A DNA stretch of 64,000 nucleotides from Kutzneria chonburiensis (GTDB lineage Bacteria > Actinomycetota > Actinomycetes > Mycobacteriales > Pseudonocardiaceae), in the NCBI RefSeq assembly GCF_028622115.1, contig NZ_CP097263.1, positions 9,001,501 through 9,065,500 on the forward strand. The letters run 5' to 3'. The position numbers were made by a program, and so were the translations under genes. The notes beneath the pieces were generated by a model. That model saw only the letters and a program-made list of their open reading frames with translations, was not told the DNA's origin and ran no database searches. Of this stretch, positions 34,096 to 43,472 are shown in pieces (the stretch's first letter is position 1; each line of letters starts with the position of its first letter).

Positions 34096-34868
34096 AGGTC
34101 GTCCTGTTCTGCGGCGGGCACGGGATGCGGATGCGCACCGGCACCGCGGCGGACGTGCCCAAGCCGATGCAGCTGGTCGGGCCGAGACCGCTGATCTGGC
34201 ACGTGATGCGCTACTACGCGCACTTCGGGCACACCGAGTTCGTCCTCTGCCTCGGCTACGGCGCCCACCACATCAAGGACTTCTTCCTCAACTACGAGGA
34301 GACCACGTCCAACGACTTCGTGCTCTCCCGCGGCAAGGTCGAGCTGCTGTCCACCGACATCTCCGACTGGAAGATCTCGTTCGTGCAGACCGGGATCGAG
34401 TCGCCGATCGGCGAGCGGCTGCGCCGGGTGCGGGATTTCCTCGACGGTGACGAGATGTTCCTGGCCAACTACGCCGACGTGCTGACCGACGCGCCGCTGC
34501 CGGAGATCGTCAGCCGGTTCGAGCAGTCCGACGCGGGCGCGTCGATGATGGTCGTGCCGCCGCCCGGCAGCTTCCACTGCGTCGAGCTCGGCGCGTCCGG
34601 CATGGTCTCGGGAATCACCCCGGTCAACGACATGCCGCTGTGGTCCAACGGCGGTTATTTCGTGCTGCGCCAGGAGGTTTTCGACCACATCCCGGAGGGC
34701 GGCGACCTGGTCGCCGACGGCTGTGTCGCGCTGGCCAAGCAGGGCCGGCTGATGGCCTACCCGCATCGCGGCTACTGGAAGCCGACCGACACCGTCAAGG
34801 AGCGGGTGGCGTTGGACGAGGCGTACTCGCGCGGCGAGCGGCCCTGGGCGTTGTGGGAAAGGGAATGA
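34092..34868 (+). CDS. RfbF-like sugar-1-phosphate nucleotidyltransferase
   Basis: The 258-residue protein resembles glucose-1-phosphate cytidylyltransferases: an altered nucleotide loop VVLFCGGHGMRMR (G-G-x-G-x-R-M), KPMQLVGPRPLIWHVMRYYA, FVLCLGYGAHHIKDFFLNY, and metal-binding Asp in FLANYADVLTD. It would activate a sugar phosphate with CTP (or another NTP) for the sugar pathway of this operon. The GTG start overlaps the previous stop. It lacks an acyltransferase or other extra domain. Confidence 0.85.
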   Translation: MKVVLFCGGHGMRMRTGTAADVPKPMQLVGPRPLIWHVMRYYAHFGHTEFVLCLGYGAHHIKDFFLNYEETTSNDFVLSRGKVELLSTDISDWKISFVQTGIESPIGERLRRVRDFLDGDEMFLANYADVLTDAPLPEIVSRFEQSDAGASMMVVPPPGSFHCVELGASGMVSGITPVNDMPLWSNGGYFVLRQEVFDHIPEGGDLVADGCVALAKQGRLMAYPHRGYWKPTDTVKERVALDEAYSRGERPWALWERE

Positions 34869-35515
34869 TCGCACTCTCGACCGGACGCCCGCGCCGGATC
34901 GCCCTGCTCGCCGCCCACTGTGACGACATCGCGATCGGCGCGGGCGGCAGTCTGCTGACGTTGTGCCGGGCCGATCCCGGCGTGCGGGTCGAGGCGTTGA
35001 TCCTGACCGGCGGCGGCACGCATCGTGAGGACGAGGAGCACGCGGCACTGGCGGCCTTCTGCCCGGACGCGGATCTCCGTGTGACGGTGGGAAAGCTGCC
35101 CGACGGCCGGCTGCCGGCGCACTGGGAAGAGGCCAAGACCGCGGTCGAGGAGCTGCGGTCGCGGATCGACCCGGAGCTGATCTTCGCGCCGAATCCCGGT
35201 GACGCGCACCAGGATCACCGTGGGCTGGCCGAGCTGGTGCCGCAGGTGTTCCGCGATCCGCTGATCCTGGGCTACGAGATCGTCAAGTGGGACGGGGACA
35301 TGGGCCGGCCGTCGGTGTACCAGCCGCTGGCCGATTCCGTCGCCGAGGACAAGGTCCGGCTGCTGCACGAGCACTACGCGTCGCAGCGGGACAAGCCCTG
35401 GTACGACCGGGAGGCCTTTCTCGGCCTCGCCCGGATCCGGGGCATCGAGTGCAAGGCCCGGTACGCGGAAGCGTTCCACTGCAACAAGTTGACTCTCGAC
35501 CTGGCTGGAGGATGA
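34865..35515 (+). CDS. PIG-L (GlcNAc deacetylase-like) family hydrolase
   Basis: The 216-residue protein has the zinc-binding motif [13 protein letters not shown], where the usual AHPDDE appears as AHCDDI with His and Asp-Asp kept. The second metal/catalytic motif is [11 protein letters not shown]. This family removes N-acetyl groups from sugars. The change of E to I and P to C is unusual but recurs in related operons, so activity is possible. It overlaps both neighbours by ATGA, placing it in the sugar pathway. Substrate unknown. Confidence 0.85.
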   Translation: MIALSTGRPRRIALLAAHCDDIAIGAGGSLLTLCRADPGVRVEALILTGGGTHREDEEHAALAAFCPDADLRVTVGKLPDGRLPAHWEEAKTAVEELRSRIDPELIFAPNPGDAHQDHRGLAELVPQVFRDPLILGYEIVKWDGDMGRPSVYQPLADSVAEDKVRLLHEHYASQRDKPWYDREAFLGLARIRGIECKARYAEAFHCNKLTLDLAGG

Positions 35516-36546
35516 CCCGGATGCGCGTGCTGCTGACCGGACACCAGGGTTACCTGGGCACCGTGATGGCCCCGGTGCTGGCCGAGGCCGGGCACGAGGT
35601 GATCGGCCTCGACTCCGGCCTGTTCGCGGACTGCGTGCTCGGCCCGACGCCGGCCGATCCGACCGGTATCGCGGTCGACCTCCGTGACGTCACGGCCGAA
35701 CACCTGTCCACTGTGGACGCCGTGGTGCACATGGCGGCGCTGTCCAACGACCCGCTGGGGTCGTTGGCGCCGCAGCTGACGTACGACATCAACCACCACG
35801 CCTCGGTGCACCTGGCGCGGCTGGCCAAGGACGCCGGCGTCAAGCGTTACCTCTACGCCTCAACGTGTTCGGTGTACGGCGCATCCGGAGGTGACGGTCT
35901 CGTCGACGAGGACGCGCCGCTGCGACCGGTGACGCCGTACGCGGAGTCCAAGGTGCGCGTCGAGGACGACGTCGCCGAGCTGGCCGACGACGACTTCACG
36001 CCGGTGTACATGCGCAATGCCACCGCTTTCGGCTTCTCGCCGCGGCTGCGGGCCGACATCGTGCTGAACAACCTGGTCGGGCACGCGCACCTGACCGGCC
36101 AGGTCCGGGTGCTGTCCGACGGCACGCCGTGGCGGCCGCTCGTGCACGCCAAGGACATCGCGGCGGCCTTCGCCTGTGCGCTGGTCGCGCCCAAGGAAGC
36201 CGTGCACAACAAGGCGTTCAACGTCGGCACCGAGCTGAACAACCTGACCGTGGCCGAGATCGCCGGCGAGGTGATCGAGGCGGTGCCCGGCTCCAAGCTG
36301 GTGATCACCGGCGAGGCCGGCGCCGACCCGCGCTCCTACCGGGTCGACTTCGCCCGGATCCGGGCGGCCATGCCGGACTTCCACGCCGCGTGGTCGGTCA
36401 AGGACGGCGCGGTCGAGCTGTACGAGGCGTACCAGAAGTTCGGGCTGACCGAGCCCGACTTCAAGCAGCGCTTCACCCGGCTGGCCCGGCTGTCCGACCG
36501 CTCGGCCGAGGGCAGCCTCGGCCCGGACATGCGGCCGGTGCGATGA
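35512..36546 (+). CDS. NAD-dependent sugar epimerase/dehydratase (extended SDR)
   Basis: The 344-residue protein has NAD-binding [43 protein letters not shown] and the catalytic YAESK (about 150-154), so it should be active. The fold is that of nucleotide-sugar 4-epimerases and dehydratases, but the exact reaction cannot be read from the sequence. It overlaps PIG-L and DUF4910 genes. Within this operon it is the only candidate for the 4-keto or epimerising step. Confidence 0.88.
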   Translation: MTRMRVLLTGHQGYLGTVMAPVLAEAGHEVIGLDSGLFADCVLGPTPADPTGIAVDLRDVTAEHLSTVDAVVHMAALSNDPLGSLAPQLTYDINHHASVHLARLAKDAGVKRYLYASTCSVYGASGGDGLVDEDAPLRPVTPYAESKVRVEDDVAELADDDFTPVYMRNATAFGFSPRLRADIVLNNLVGHAHLTGQVRVLSDGTPWRPLVHAKDIAAAFACALVAPKEAVHNKAFNVGTELNNLTVAEIAGEVIEAVPGSKLVITGEAGADPRSYRVDFARIRAAMPDFHAAWSVKDGAVELYEAYQKFGLTEPDFKQRFTRLARLSDRSAEGSLGPDMRPVR

Positions 36547-37796
36547 AGGAGCTGGTCGAACGGCTGTACCCGGTGTGCCGCAGCATCACCGGGAACGGCC
36601 TGCGGCGGACCTTGGAGATCATCGGCGAGCAGGTGGAGCTGGCCGTCTCCGAGGTGCCGACCGGTACCCAGGTGCTGGACTGGACCGTGCCGCGGGAGTG
36701 GAACATCCGGGACGCCTGGGTGAAGGACGCCGGCGGGCGCAAGGTGATCGACTTCGCCGAGCACAACCTGCACATCGTCGGCTACAGCACGCCCGTGCAC
36801 GCCACGATGTCGTTGGCCGAGCTGCGCGAGCACCTGCACACGCTGCCCGAGCAGCCCGACCTGATCCCGTACCGGACCAGCTACTACAGCGAGACGTGGG
36901 GCTTCTGCCTGCGGCACGACGTGCTGGAGTCGTTGCCGGACGGGGACTACGAGGTCTTCATCGACTCCACTTTGGACGATGGCAGCCTGAGCTACGGCGA
37001 GCACGTGGTGCCGGGCGAGCTGACCGACGAGTTCATCGTGTCCTGCCACATCTGCCATCCCTCGCTGGCCAACGACAACATGGCCGGCGTCGCGGTGGCC
37101 GTCGAGCTGGCCACACGGCTGGCTGAGACGAAACCTCGGTATACCTACAGGTTCATCTTCGCGCCGGGCACGATCGGCGCGATCACCTGGCTGGCCCGCA
37201 ACTTCGATCGCGTCGACCGGGTGCGCGGCGGATTCACGCTGGCCTGCGCCGGCGACCGCGGTTCGCTGACGTACAAGCGAAGCCGGCGCGGCGACGCGCC
37301 CGTGGACCGGGCCATGGAGCACGTGCTGCGGGAGTCGGGCCGCGAGCACAAGGTGATCGACTTCTCGCCCTACGGCTACGACGAGCGGCAGTACTGCTCG
37401 CCCGGCTTCAACCTCGGCGTCGGCAGCCTGACCAGGACGCCGTACGCCGGCTACCCCGAGTACCACACCTCCGGCGACAACCCCGACTTCGTCACCGAGG
37501 AGTCGATGACCGACACGCTGGACACGCTGTGGGCGGCGGTGGGCGTGCTGGAGCGCGACCGCCGCTACGTGAACCTCAGCCCGTACGGCGAGCCGCAACT
37601 CGGCCGCCGCGGGCTGTACGAGTCGCTCGGCGGACGCAGTGACACGAAACAGGCCCAGATGGCGATGTTGTGGGTGCTCAACCTGTCCGACGGCGAGCAC
37701 AGCCTGCTGGACATCGCCCACCGAGCCGGAATTCCGTTCGCCACGGTCGCGGACGCCGCCGACGCCCTGCGGGGCGCCGGCCTGGTGAAGGAGTGA
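36543..37796 (+). CDS. DUF4910 aminopeptidase-like protein
   Basis: The 417-residue protein starts [20 protein letters not shown], the opening of DUF4910 proteins. It keeps an M28-like core with possible zinc ligands: [20 protein letters not shown], then [22 protein letters not shown]-terminal winged-helix-like tail ([18 protein letters not shown] ... [14 protein letters not shown]) ends the protein. Members recur in polysaccharide clusters, where a role in amide or ester chemistry on sugars has been supposed, not proved. It overlaps the epimerase gene by ATGA. Confidence 0.82.
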   Translation: MKELVERLYPVCRSITGNGLRRTLEIIGEQVELAVSEVPTGTQVLDWTVPREWNIRDAWVKDAGGRKVIDFAEHNLHIVGYSTPVHATMSLAELREHLHTLPEQPDLIPYRTSYYSETWGFCLRHDVLESLPDGDYEVFIDSTLDDGSLSYGEHVVPGELTDEFIVSCHICHPSLANDNMAGVAVAVELATRLAETKPRYTYRFIFAPGTIGAITWLARNFDRVDRVRGGFTLACAGDRGSLTYKRSRRGDAPVDRAMEHVLRESGREHKVIDFSPYGYDERQYCSPGFNLGVGSLTRTPYAGYPEYHTSGDNPDFVTEESMTDTLDTLWAAVGVLERDRRYVNLSPYGEPQLGRRGLYESLGGRSDTKQAQMAMLWVLNLSDGEHSLLDIAHRAGIPFATVADAADALRGAGLVKE

Positions 37797-37804
37797 CACC
37801 GAAG

Positions 37805-38800
37805 ATGACCCAGTCCGTGACCACCGCCCCCACCCTCGGCTTACGCGTCGGCGACCTGGTCGAGGTGCGTGGCATCGAGGAGATCCTGGCCACCCTGGAC
37901 AGCCGGGGCGAGCTGGACAACCTGCCGTTCATGCCGGAGATGGTCCGGTTCTGCGGCCAGCGCATGACCGTGCACAAGGTGGCGCACAAGCTGTGCGACA
38001 CCATCAGCCGCAGCGGCATCCGTAAGATGGAGAACTCCGTCCACCTGGCCGGCGCCCGCTGCGACGGCTCCGCCCACGGCGGCTGCCAGACCGCGTGTTC
38101 CATGTACTGGAAGGAAGCCTGGCTCAAGAAGGTCGAGCCGGGGACTCCGCTGCCGGTGGCGGACAAGCCGTCCGGCCGGATCGACCTGCCGCTGCTGGTG
38201 GAGAACACCCACAAGGCCCCGGCGGCTGACGGCGGTGAGCGCTTCTCCTGCCAGGCCACCGAGTTGCTTCGGGCCGCGCCGACCTGCCTGCCGTTCCGCG
38301 ACCTCGGCCAGTACGTGGACGACGTGAAGTCCGGCAACGTCACCGCCTGGGCGTCGTTCAAGGCGTTCGGGGTGTCGCTGTTCAACCGCGTGCAGGACGT
38401 CAGCCGGCAGAAGCTGCCGCGCAAGCTGTGGTTCAAGGAAGGCCTGCGCTGGGGCTTCATCAAGGGCCAGCCCGGCAAGAAGACGCCGACCGCGCACCTG
38501 GACCTGCAACCCGGCGAACTGGTGCGGGTCAAGAGCAAGGAAGCCATCCTGGCCACGCTCAACGAGGACATGCTCAACCGGGGCATGGGCTTCGAGATCG
38601 AGATGGCCCGCTACTGCGGCCAGACCGCCCGGGTGCAGGCGCGCGTCGACAAGTGCATCGACGAGAAGACCGGCGAGCTGCTGACCATGAAGAGCCCGTG
38701 CATCGTGCTCGAGGACATCGTCTGCGCCGGGGTCTACAACTCGAGCTGCCCGCGCGAGTTCGTGCCGTTCTGGCGGGAGATCTGGCTTGAGCGAGTCTGA
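37805..38800 (+). CDS. Conserved protein of unknown function with two Cys/His-rich repeats
   Basis: The 331-residue soluble protein contains two versions of one repeat. Both begin GDLVEVRGIEEILATLD / GELVRVKSKEAILATLN and contain EM-x-RFCGQ / EMARYCGQ, ending in YWKEAWL / FWREIWLERV. Repeat 1 also has RCDGSAHGGCQTACSMYW, repeat 2 has CAGVYNSSCPREFVPFW; the Cys and His suggest a metal site. I recognise it as a type found in polysaccharide operons but know no function. It starts 8 bases after DUF4910 and overlaps the flippase gene by 14 bases, so it belongs to the operon. Confidence 0.8.
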   Translation: MTQSVTTAPTLGLRVGDLVEVRGIEEILATLDSRGELDNLPFMPEMVRFCGQRMTVHKVAHKLCDTISRSGIRKMENSVHLAGARCDGSAHGGCQTACSMYWKEAWLKKVEPGTPLPVADKPSGRIDLPLLVENTHKAPAADGGERFSCQATELLRAAPTCLPFRDLGQYVDDVKSGNVTAWASFKAFGVSLFNRVQDVSRQKLPRKLWFKEGLRWGFIKGQPGKKTPTAHLDLQPGELVRVKSKEAILATLNEDMLNRGMGFEIEMARYCGQTARVQARVDKCIDEKTGELLTMKSPCIVLEDIVCAGVYNSSCPREFVPFWREIWLERV

Positions 38801-40253
38801 GTCACCACCGGAGGCCGTCGGCACGATCGGTCGCAAGGCCGGTCGGGGCCTGCGCTGGAGCCTGGTCGGCAACCTGGGCACCAAGCTCGGCTCGTTCACC
38901 ATCGGGCTGATCCTGGCCCGGCTGCTGGTGCCGGCCGACTTCGGCATCTTCGCCGTCGCCGCGGCGGCGACCGCCTTCGTCATGCACGTCAACGACATCG
39001 GCGTGATCGCCGCCGGCGTGCAGTGGCGCGGCAAGCTGGAGGACATGGCCCCGACGGGCACGTCGATCGCCATTGCCTTCAGCAGCCTGGTGTACGCGGC
39101 GTTCTTCTTCGGCGCGCCGGCCTTCGCCACGCTGTCCGGCACGCCCGACGCAGCGCCGGTGGTGCGGCTGCTGACGCTCGTGATCATCGTGGACGGCATC
39201 ACCTCCTGCCGCGCCGCCGCGTTGATGCGGCGGTTCGAGCAGGACCGGCTGACCAAGGCGACGATGATCGGCACGGCGGTCAACTTCGTGGTCGCGGTGC
39301 CGCTGGCGTTCGCCGGGGCCGGTGCGTACAGCTTCGCCGGAGGGCAGGTGGCCAGCTCGATCGTCACCGGGATCCTGGTGTGGCGCATGGGCGCGTTGCC
39401 GTTCAAGCTGGCGTTCGACCGCGAGATCGCGGTGAAGCTGTTCAAGTTCGGCATTCCGCTGGCGGCCAGCCTCGGCGTGGAGTCGGTGCTGCTCAACGCC
39501 GACTACGTGATCGTCGGCAACGTGCTCGGCGCGACCGCGCTGGGCTGGTATCTGTTGGCGTTCAACGTCTCCAACTGGGTGCCGGGCCTGGTCGGCACGG
39601 CCGTGCGTTATGTCTCCATCCCGAGTTTCTCCCGGCTGGCCGAGCAGGAACCCGAGGCGTTGGCCGCCGGCGTGCGCCGATCGGTGCCGGTGCTGGTGTC
39701 GGCGATCCTGCCGGTGGCCGTGCTGATGGCGATCCTGGCCCCGTACATGGTGGTCTTCCTGTACGGCGATCAGTGGGGTCCGTCGGCCGCGGTGCTGCGG
39801 TTCCTGACCGTGCTGATGGTGGTGCGGATGCTGACGTCGCTGGCGTTCGACATCCTGACCTCGTTGGGCGCCACCAGGTCCACGGTGTGGCTGAACGCCG
39901 GCTGGGCCGTCGTGCTGATCCCGGCGCTGTGGTTCGGCACCCACCTGGACAACATCCGTGGCGCCGCCATCGCCCACAGCATCGTCGCCGTCGCGGTGGC
40001 GCTGCCACTGGCGATCATCGCTCTGCACCGGGCCGGCGTTCCGTTGTTGCCGGTGCTGCCCGCGCTGATCCGGCCGGCCGTCGGGGCCGCGCTGTGCGCC
40101 GCCGTGACGTTCGTGGTGGTGCGGTTGGTCAGCGGCGGCGCGTTCCTGCACCTGTTCGTGCCCGGTGTGGTCGGGATGCTGGTGTTCGTGCTGACGGTCG
40201 TGCCGGTCGAGCAGTTCCGGCAGTTACGGACGCGGCTGGTCCGCGCGCGCTGA
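38787..40253 (+). CDS. Wzx-type polysaccharide flippase (PST/MOP family)
   Basis: The 488-residue protein has about 14 predicted membrane helices and the MOP flippase opening GRGLRWSLVGNLGTKLGSFT IGLILARLLVPADFGIFAVA (residues about 18-58). It should carry the undecaprenyl-linked repeat unit across the membrane. The start is a TTG at 38787 inside the end of the previous gene (14-base overlap), indicating translational coupling. The charged tail ends in QLRTRLVRAR. Confidence 0.9.
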   Translation: MSESESPPEAVGTIGRKAGRGLRWSLVGNLGTKLGSFTIGLILARLLVPADFGIFAVAAAATAFVMHVNDIGVIAAGVQWRGKLEDMAPTGTSIAIAFSSLVYAAFFFGAPAFATLSGTPDAAPVVRLLTLVIIVDGITSCRAAALMRRFEQDRLTKATMIGTAVNFVVAVPLAFAGAGAYSFAGGQVASSIVTGILVWRMGALPFKLAFDREIAVKLFKFGIPLAASLGVESVLLNADYVIVGNVLGATALGWYLLAFNVSNWVPGLVGTAVRYVSIPSFSRLAEQEPEALAAGVRRSVPVLVSAILPVAVLMAILAPYMVVFLYGDQWGPSAAVLRFLTVLMVVRMLTSLAFDILTSLGATRSTVWLNAGWAVVLIPALWFGTHLDNIRGAAIAHSIVAVAVALPLAIIALHRAGVPLLPVLPALIRPAVGAALCAAVTFVVVRLVSGGAFLHLFVPGVVGMLVFVLTVVPVEQFRQLRTRLVRAR

Positions 40254-40266
40254 GTGAGGAGTGGTC

Positions 40267-41145
40267 ATGCCGCTGGTGTCCGTGGGGCTGCCGGTCTACA
40301 ACGGGGTCGAACGCATCGAGGCCGTCGTGCGATCGGTGCTCGGCCAGGACCACGCCGACCTGGAGTTGGTGATCAGCGACAACGCGTCCACCGACGGCAC
40401 CGAGGAGCTGTGCCGGTCGCTGGCCGCCGAGGACTCGCGTGTGGTCTACCACCGCAATCCGCTGAACGTGGGGCTGCTCAACAACTTCGTCGGGGCACTA
40501 CGGCTGGCCCGCGGCGAGTTCTTCCGCTGGGTCGGCGACGACGACTGGCTGGCGCCCAACTGCGTGTCCCGCGGCCTTGACGCGTTCTATGACGACCCGC
40601 GGCTGATCCTGGTCACCAGCCAGGTCGACTACACCGGGCCCGACGGCGTCACCTCGACGATGCCCTATACCAGTACGGCGTTCCGGTCTTCGGACCCTGT
40701 TGTCCGGCTGACCGAGATGCTGCGGCTGCTCAACACCAGCCACCTGATGATCGACCCGCTGTACGGCATGGTGCGGCGGGAGCCGGTGGTGGCCATCGAG
40801 CGGCGGAACATGCTGCGCGAGGACGAGGTCTACGCGACCAAGCTGGCGCTGGCCGGGCCGTGGGGGCATGTGCCCGAGGTGTTGGCCAAGCGGCACTGGA
40901 AGCACGAGACGCCGGCCATCCTGGCCCGGCGGCTGGACGTGCCGTCCTGGCAGGCCCACTTCGCGACCACCTTGCAGTGCCGGGAAATGGTCCGCTGGGT
41001 GCAGGCTTCCGCCGAGCTGTCCGAGGAGCAGCGCCGCCGGGCCGTGCTGGAGATCGGCAAGATGTACGCCCGCCGCCAGCGAATCGTCGCCACCCGCCGC
41101 GCCCGCAAACTCGTCCGCATCGCCCGCGACCTGGTACCCCGTTAA
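40267..41145 (+). CDS. Family 2 glycosyltransferase
   Basis: The 292-residue GT-A enzyme has LVSVGLPVYNGVERIEAVVR, the nucleotide-binding ISDNASTDGTEEL, and the metal-binding acidic motif FFRWVGDDDWLAPNCV. The C-terminal helices are Arg-rich and may bind the membrane surface. AGGAG at 40257-40261 selects the ATG at 40267 over a GTG at 40261. It is last in the sugar operon and followed by a strong terminator. It probably adds the unusual sugar to the repeat unit (inference). Confidence 0.87.
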   Translation: MPLVSVGLPVYNGVERIEAVVRSVLGQDHADLELVISDNASTDGTEELCRSLAAEDSRVVYHRNPLNVGLLNNFVGALRLARGEFFRWVGDDDWLAPNCVSRGLDAFYDDPRLILVTSQVDYTGPDGVTSTMPYTSTAFRSSDPVVRLTEMLRLLNTSHLMIDPLYGMVRREPVVAIERRNMLREDEVYATKLALAGPWGHVPEVLAKRHWKHETPAILARRLDVPSWQAHFATTLQCREMVRWVQASAELSEEQRRRAVLEIGKMYARRQRIVATRRARKLVRIARDLVPR

Positions 41146-41180
41146 CCCTCCACGCTAACCCGCCTCCCCCACCCCGGCCA

Positions 41181-41203
41181 GCCCCCTTCCTTGGGAAGGG
41201 GGC
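41181..41203 (+). terminator. Terminator of the sugar operon
   Basis: GCCCCCTTCC (41181-41190) pairs with GGAAGGGGGC (41194-41203) over a 3-base loop, followed by TTT. Confidence 0.85.
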
Positions 41204-41250
41204 TTTCCCACACTCGGAGTGGAGTAATTCCGCGTTGATCATGGGGGGAT

Positions 41251-41366
41251 GTCAGGAAGGGCCCCTTACTGACGTTGAACGTCAGGATCGGTCCCTTGAT
41301 CTTGGTGGGGTGTCAGGAAGGGGTCCTTCCTGACGTTCAACGCGAGGATCGGTCCCTTGATCTTGG
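41251..41366. repeat. Two 61-bp direct repeats containing palindromes (dispersed family copies 2 and 3)
   Basis: Units start at 41251 and 41312. Both run from GTCAGGAAGGG through TGACGTTnAACG to GGATCGGTCCCTTGATCTTG. The first contains an exact 8+1+8 dyad around G41277; the second is partly decayed. They share the ACGTTnAACGT core and GGGACC-like ends with the palindrome at 13685. They lie between convergent genes and reach the acyltransferase stop. Confidence 0.85.
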
Positions 41367-42500
41367 CTAGTCGGCGGCCGGGACCGGTTCCGGGGTCTTG
41401 GGGGCCATGGCCGCCTTGAGGGCGGCCCAGCTGCGGTGCTTGACGAACGGGATCTCGAAGATGGCCGCGAAGCCCCGGGCGAAGGCGACCGTCACCGGCA
41501 CGCAGATGAGCAGCATCACGCCGAACGCGCCGAGCCCGGTGCCGAACAGTGGGCCGACGACGAAGGTGTAGGCCACCACGACGATCGGCGCGTGGGTCAG
41601 ATACAGGCTGTAGGAGAACGACCCCAGACTGCGCACGGGCCGGGTGTCGAGCAGACGCACCAACGGCTTCGGCTGACGGGTGGCCACGGCGACGAGCAAC
41701 AGCGCGACCGCCGGGCCGGCGGCGAGGTCGACCCAGATGAAGTTCTTGGTCGTCCAGACGGGGCCGGCGATGGCTATCAACGCGATCACCGGCACCATGG
41801 CGGCGAACGACCACCACTGCCAGTGCACGCGCTGCCACTTTGCGCTTGCCTGAACGATTCCGGCGGCCGCCACACCCGCCGCGAACAGGGCGGCGAACTG
41901 CGGCGTGAACCGCATCAGAGCGTCCACAACGGACACGTGCGGCGCCAGCAGGCCGATCAGCACCACGATTCCCGTTGTCACGCCCAGCATCACCGTCGCG
42001 CCGGCCCGGCGCAGGGCCAGCAGCATGAGCGGGAACACGAAGTACAGCTGGGCCTCGACGGCAATGGACCAGAAAGCGCCGTTCGGGCTGGGTGAGCCGA
42101 ACACGTCCTGCAACAGGAATCCGTACAGCAGAACGGACTTTCCGGTCGGCACGCCCTCGCCGGGCTGCGGCGCCAGCGTCCAGGCGACGAGGAGGCTGAA
42201 CAACAGCGCCGGCCAGTACGGCGGCAGGATGCGCCAGGCCCGTCGGCGGGCGAACTTGGCCAGGCTGTCCAGCCGCCAGCCGTTGCGGGCCGGCGACACG
42301 GCCAGCGAGAAACCGGACAGCACGATGAACACCACCACGGCAAAGTGCCCGTACAGCAGGAAACCCGTCCAAGCGGGCGCGTGCGTCTCGGGGAAGCCGG
42401 GAAACGCCATCAGGTAGCTGTGGTGCAGCACCACGAACAGCGCCGCCAGTCCCCGGATGCCGTCCAGCCCGATCAGCCGCGGGCGGGCAGGTGTGTCCAT
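41367..42500 (-). CDS. Membrane acyltransferase (acyltransferase-3 family)
   Basis: The 377-residue protein has about ten membrane helices. It opens RLIGLDGIRGLAALFVVLHH, whose H-H after the helix is the catalytic signature of acyltransferase-3 proteins. VFIVLSGF and FWSIAVEAQLYFVFPLMLLA (containing the conserved W-S-x-x-V-E) follow. These enzymes O-acetylate or otherwise acylate surface glycans using a cytoplasmic donor. The ATG at 42500 is chosen; the open frame continues to 42551 without a good start. It diverges from the chain-length genes. Confidence 0.88.
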   Translation of the reverse strand: MDTPARPRLIGLDGIRGLAALFVVLHHSYLMAFPGFPETHAPAWTGFLLYGHFAVVVFIVLSGFSLAVSPARNGWRLDSLAKFARRRAWRILPPYWPALLFSLLVAWTLAPQPGEGVPTGKSVLLYGFLLQDVFGSPSPNGAFWSIAVEAQLYFVFPLMLLALRRAGATVMLGVTTGIVVLIGLLAPHVSVVDALMRFTPQFAALFAAGVAAAGIVQASAKWQRVHWQWWSFAAMVPVIALIAIAGPVWTTKNFIWVDLAAGPAVALLLVAVATRQPKPLVRLLDTRPVRSLGSFSYSLYLTHAPIVVVAYTFVVGPLFGTGLGAFGVMLLICVPVTVAFARGFAAIFEIPFVKHRSWAALKAAMAPKTPEPVPAAD

Positions 42501-42659
42501 GCCCCACACATCGCGTCCGCGCCCGCCCGCGTAACCACACCCTGGGAGCAACCGCCGTTAGGCCGAACGGCCCAGTCTGTAACGACAAATCCCAGGTCGT
42601 CGATTGTTCGGATGCTGGCGGTCGCCGTGACCGGCGCTCACGGAACGGGGCATGGGCCT

Positions 42660-43466
42660 ATGGAATTCTGGAAGTCCATGTGGGTTCTGATGCGCCGTCG
42701 CTACGTCGGCCCGCCGGTCGTGCTACTGGCGGTGCTGGCCGCCGCCGTCACGTTCATCCTGGTGCCGACCCACTACGTGTCACGGTCCTTCATGGTGCTG
42801 GCCACCCCGGCCGGCGGTGGCACGCTCTCGCTGGACCCGAGCAAGCCCACCGGCCTGACCAACCCGCTGCTGAACTTCAACGACGGCCTCAAGACCACCA
42901 CCGGCATCCTGATCCAGGCCATGAACACGCCTCAGGAACTGGCCGACCTCGGCGCCGGGCCGCACAGCTCGACCACGGTCGTGATCAACGACGGCACCAG
43001 CAGTCCCGATCTGCTCAGCAGCAGCCAGAACGGCCCGTTCGTGTACGTGGAGGGCGAAAGCACCACGCCCGAGGCGGCCAGCGAGGTCGTGAAGAAGGCT
43101 CAGGACAAGCTCCGCTCCGAGCTCATCGACCGGCAGAAGGCGCTGAACGCGCCGCCCATCACCTACCTGTCGATGGTCGACGTGATCTCGCCGACCACGC
43201 CCGTCACCAAGATGACGCTGAAACTTCAGCTCACCGGTGTGGCCCTGCTCGCGGTGCTCCTGCTCGGTCTCGGCGGCGCGTACGCCCGTGACCGGATGCG
43301 GGAGTCGCGCAAGATGCGGGCGCCGGACACGGTGGCCGAGCTCACTCGCTCTCCCGGCGAGCTCGACCCGCCGACCGTGCGGATCGCCCGGGCCAAGGAC
43401 AAAGCGGTGCTGACCGTGCGCGGCACGCTGACCGACGGTCCCGACGTTCCACATGAGACGGTGTAG
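42660..43466 (+). CDS. Wzz/chain-length-determinant-like membrane protein, copy 1
   Basis: The 268-residue protein has an N-terminal membrane helix (GPPVVLLAVLAAAVTFILVP), an external domain and a second helix (LTGVALLAVLLLGLGGAYA), the Wzz topology. It ends in a short basic cytoplasmic tail with no Walker motif or Tyr cluster, so there is no kinase domain. It is a clear paralogue of the next gene: NPLLNFNDGLKTTTGILIQA and RQKALNAPPITY are shared nearly word for word. It should set the chain length of the surface polymer together with the polymerase. Confidence 0.82.
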   Translation: MEFWKSMWVLMRRRYVGPPVVLLAVLAAAVTFILVPTHYVSRSFMVLATPAGGGTLSLDPSKPTGLTNPLLNFNDGLKTTTGILIQAMNTPQELADLGAGPHSSTTVVINDGTSSPDLLSSSQNGPFVYVEGESTTPEAASEVVKKAQDKLRSELIDRQKALNAPPITYLSMVDVISPTTPVTKMTLKLQLTGVALLAVLLLGLGGAYARDRMRESRKMRAPDTVAELTRSPGELDPPTVRIARAKDKAVLTVRGTLTDGPDVPHETV

Positions 43467-43472
43467 CCGCAC

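Noticed and set aside
41251-41366. CRISPR array
   Set aside because: Only two direct repeats with no spacer between them and internal palindromes; no cas gene.
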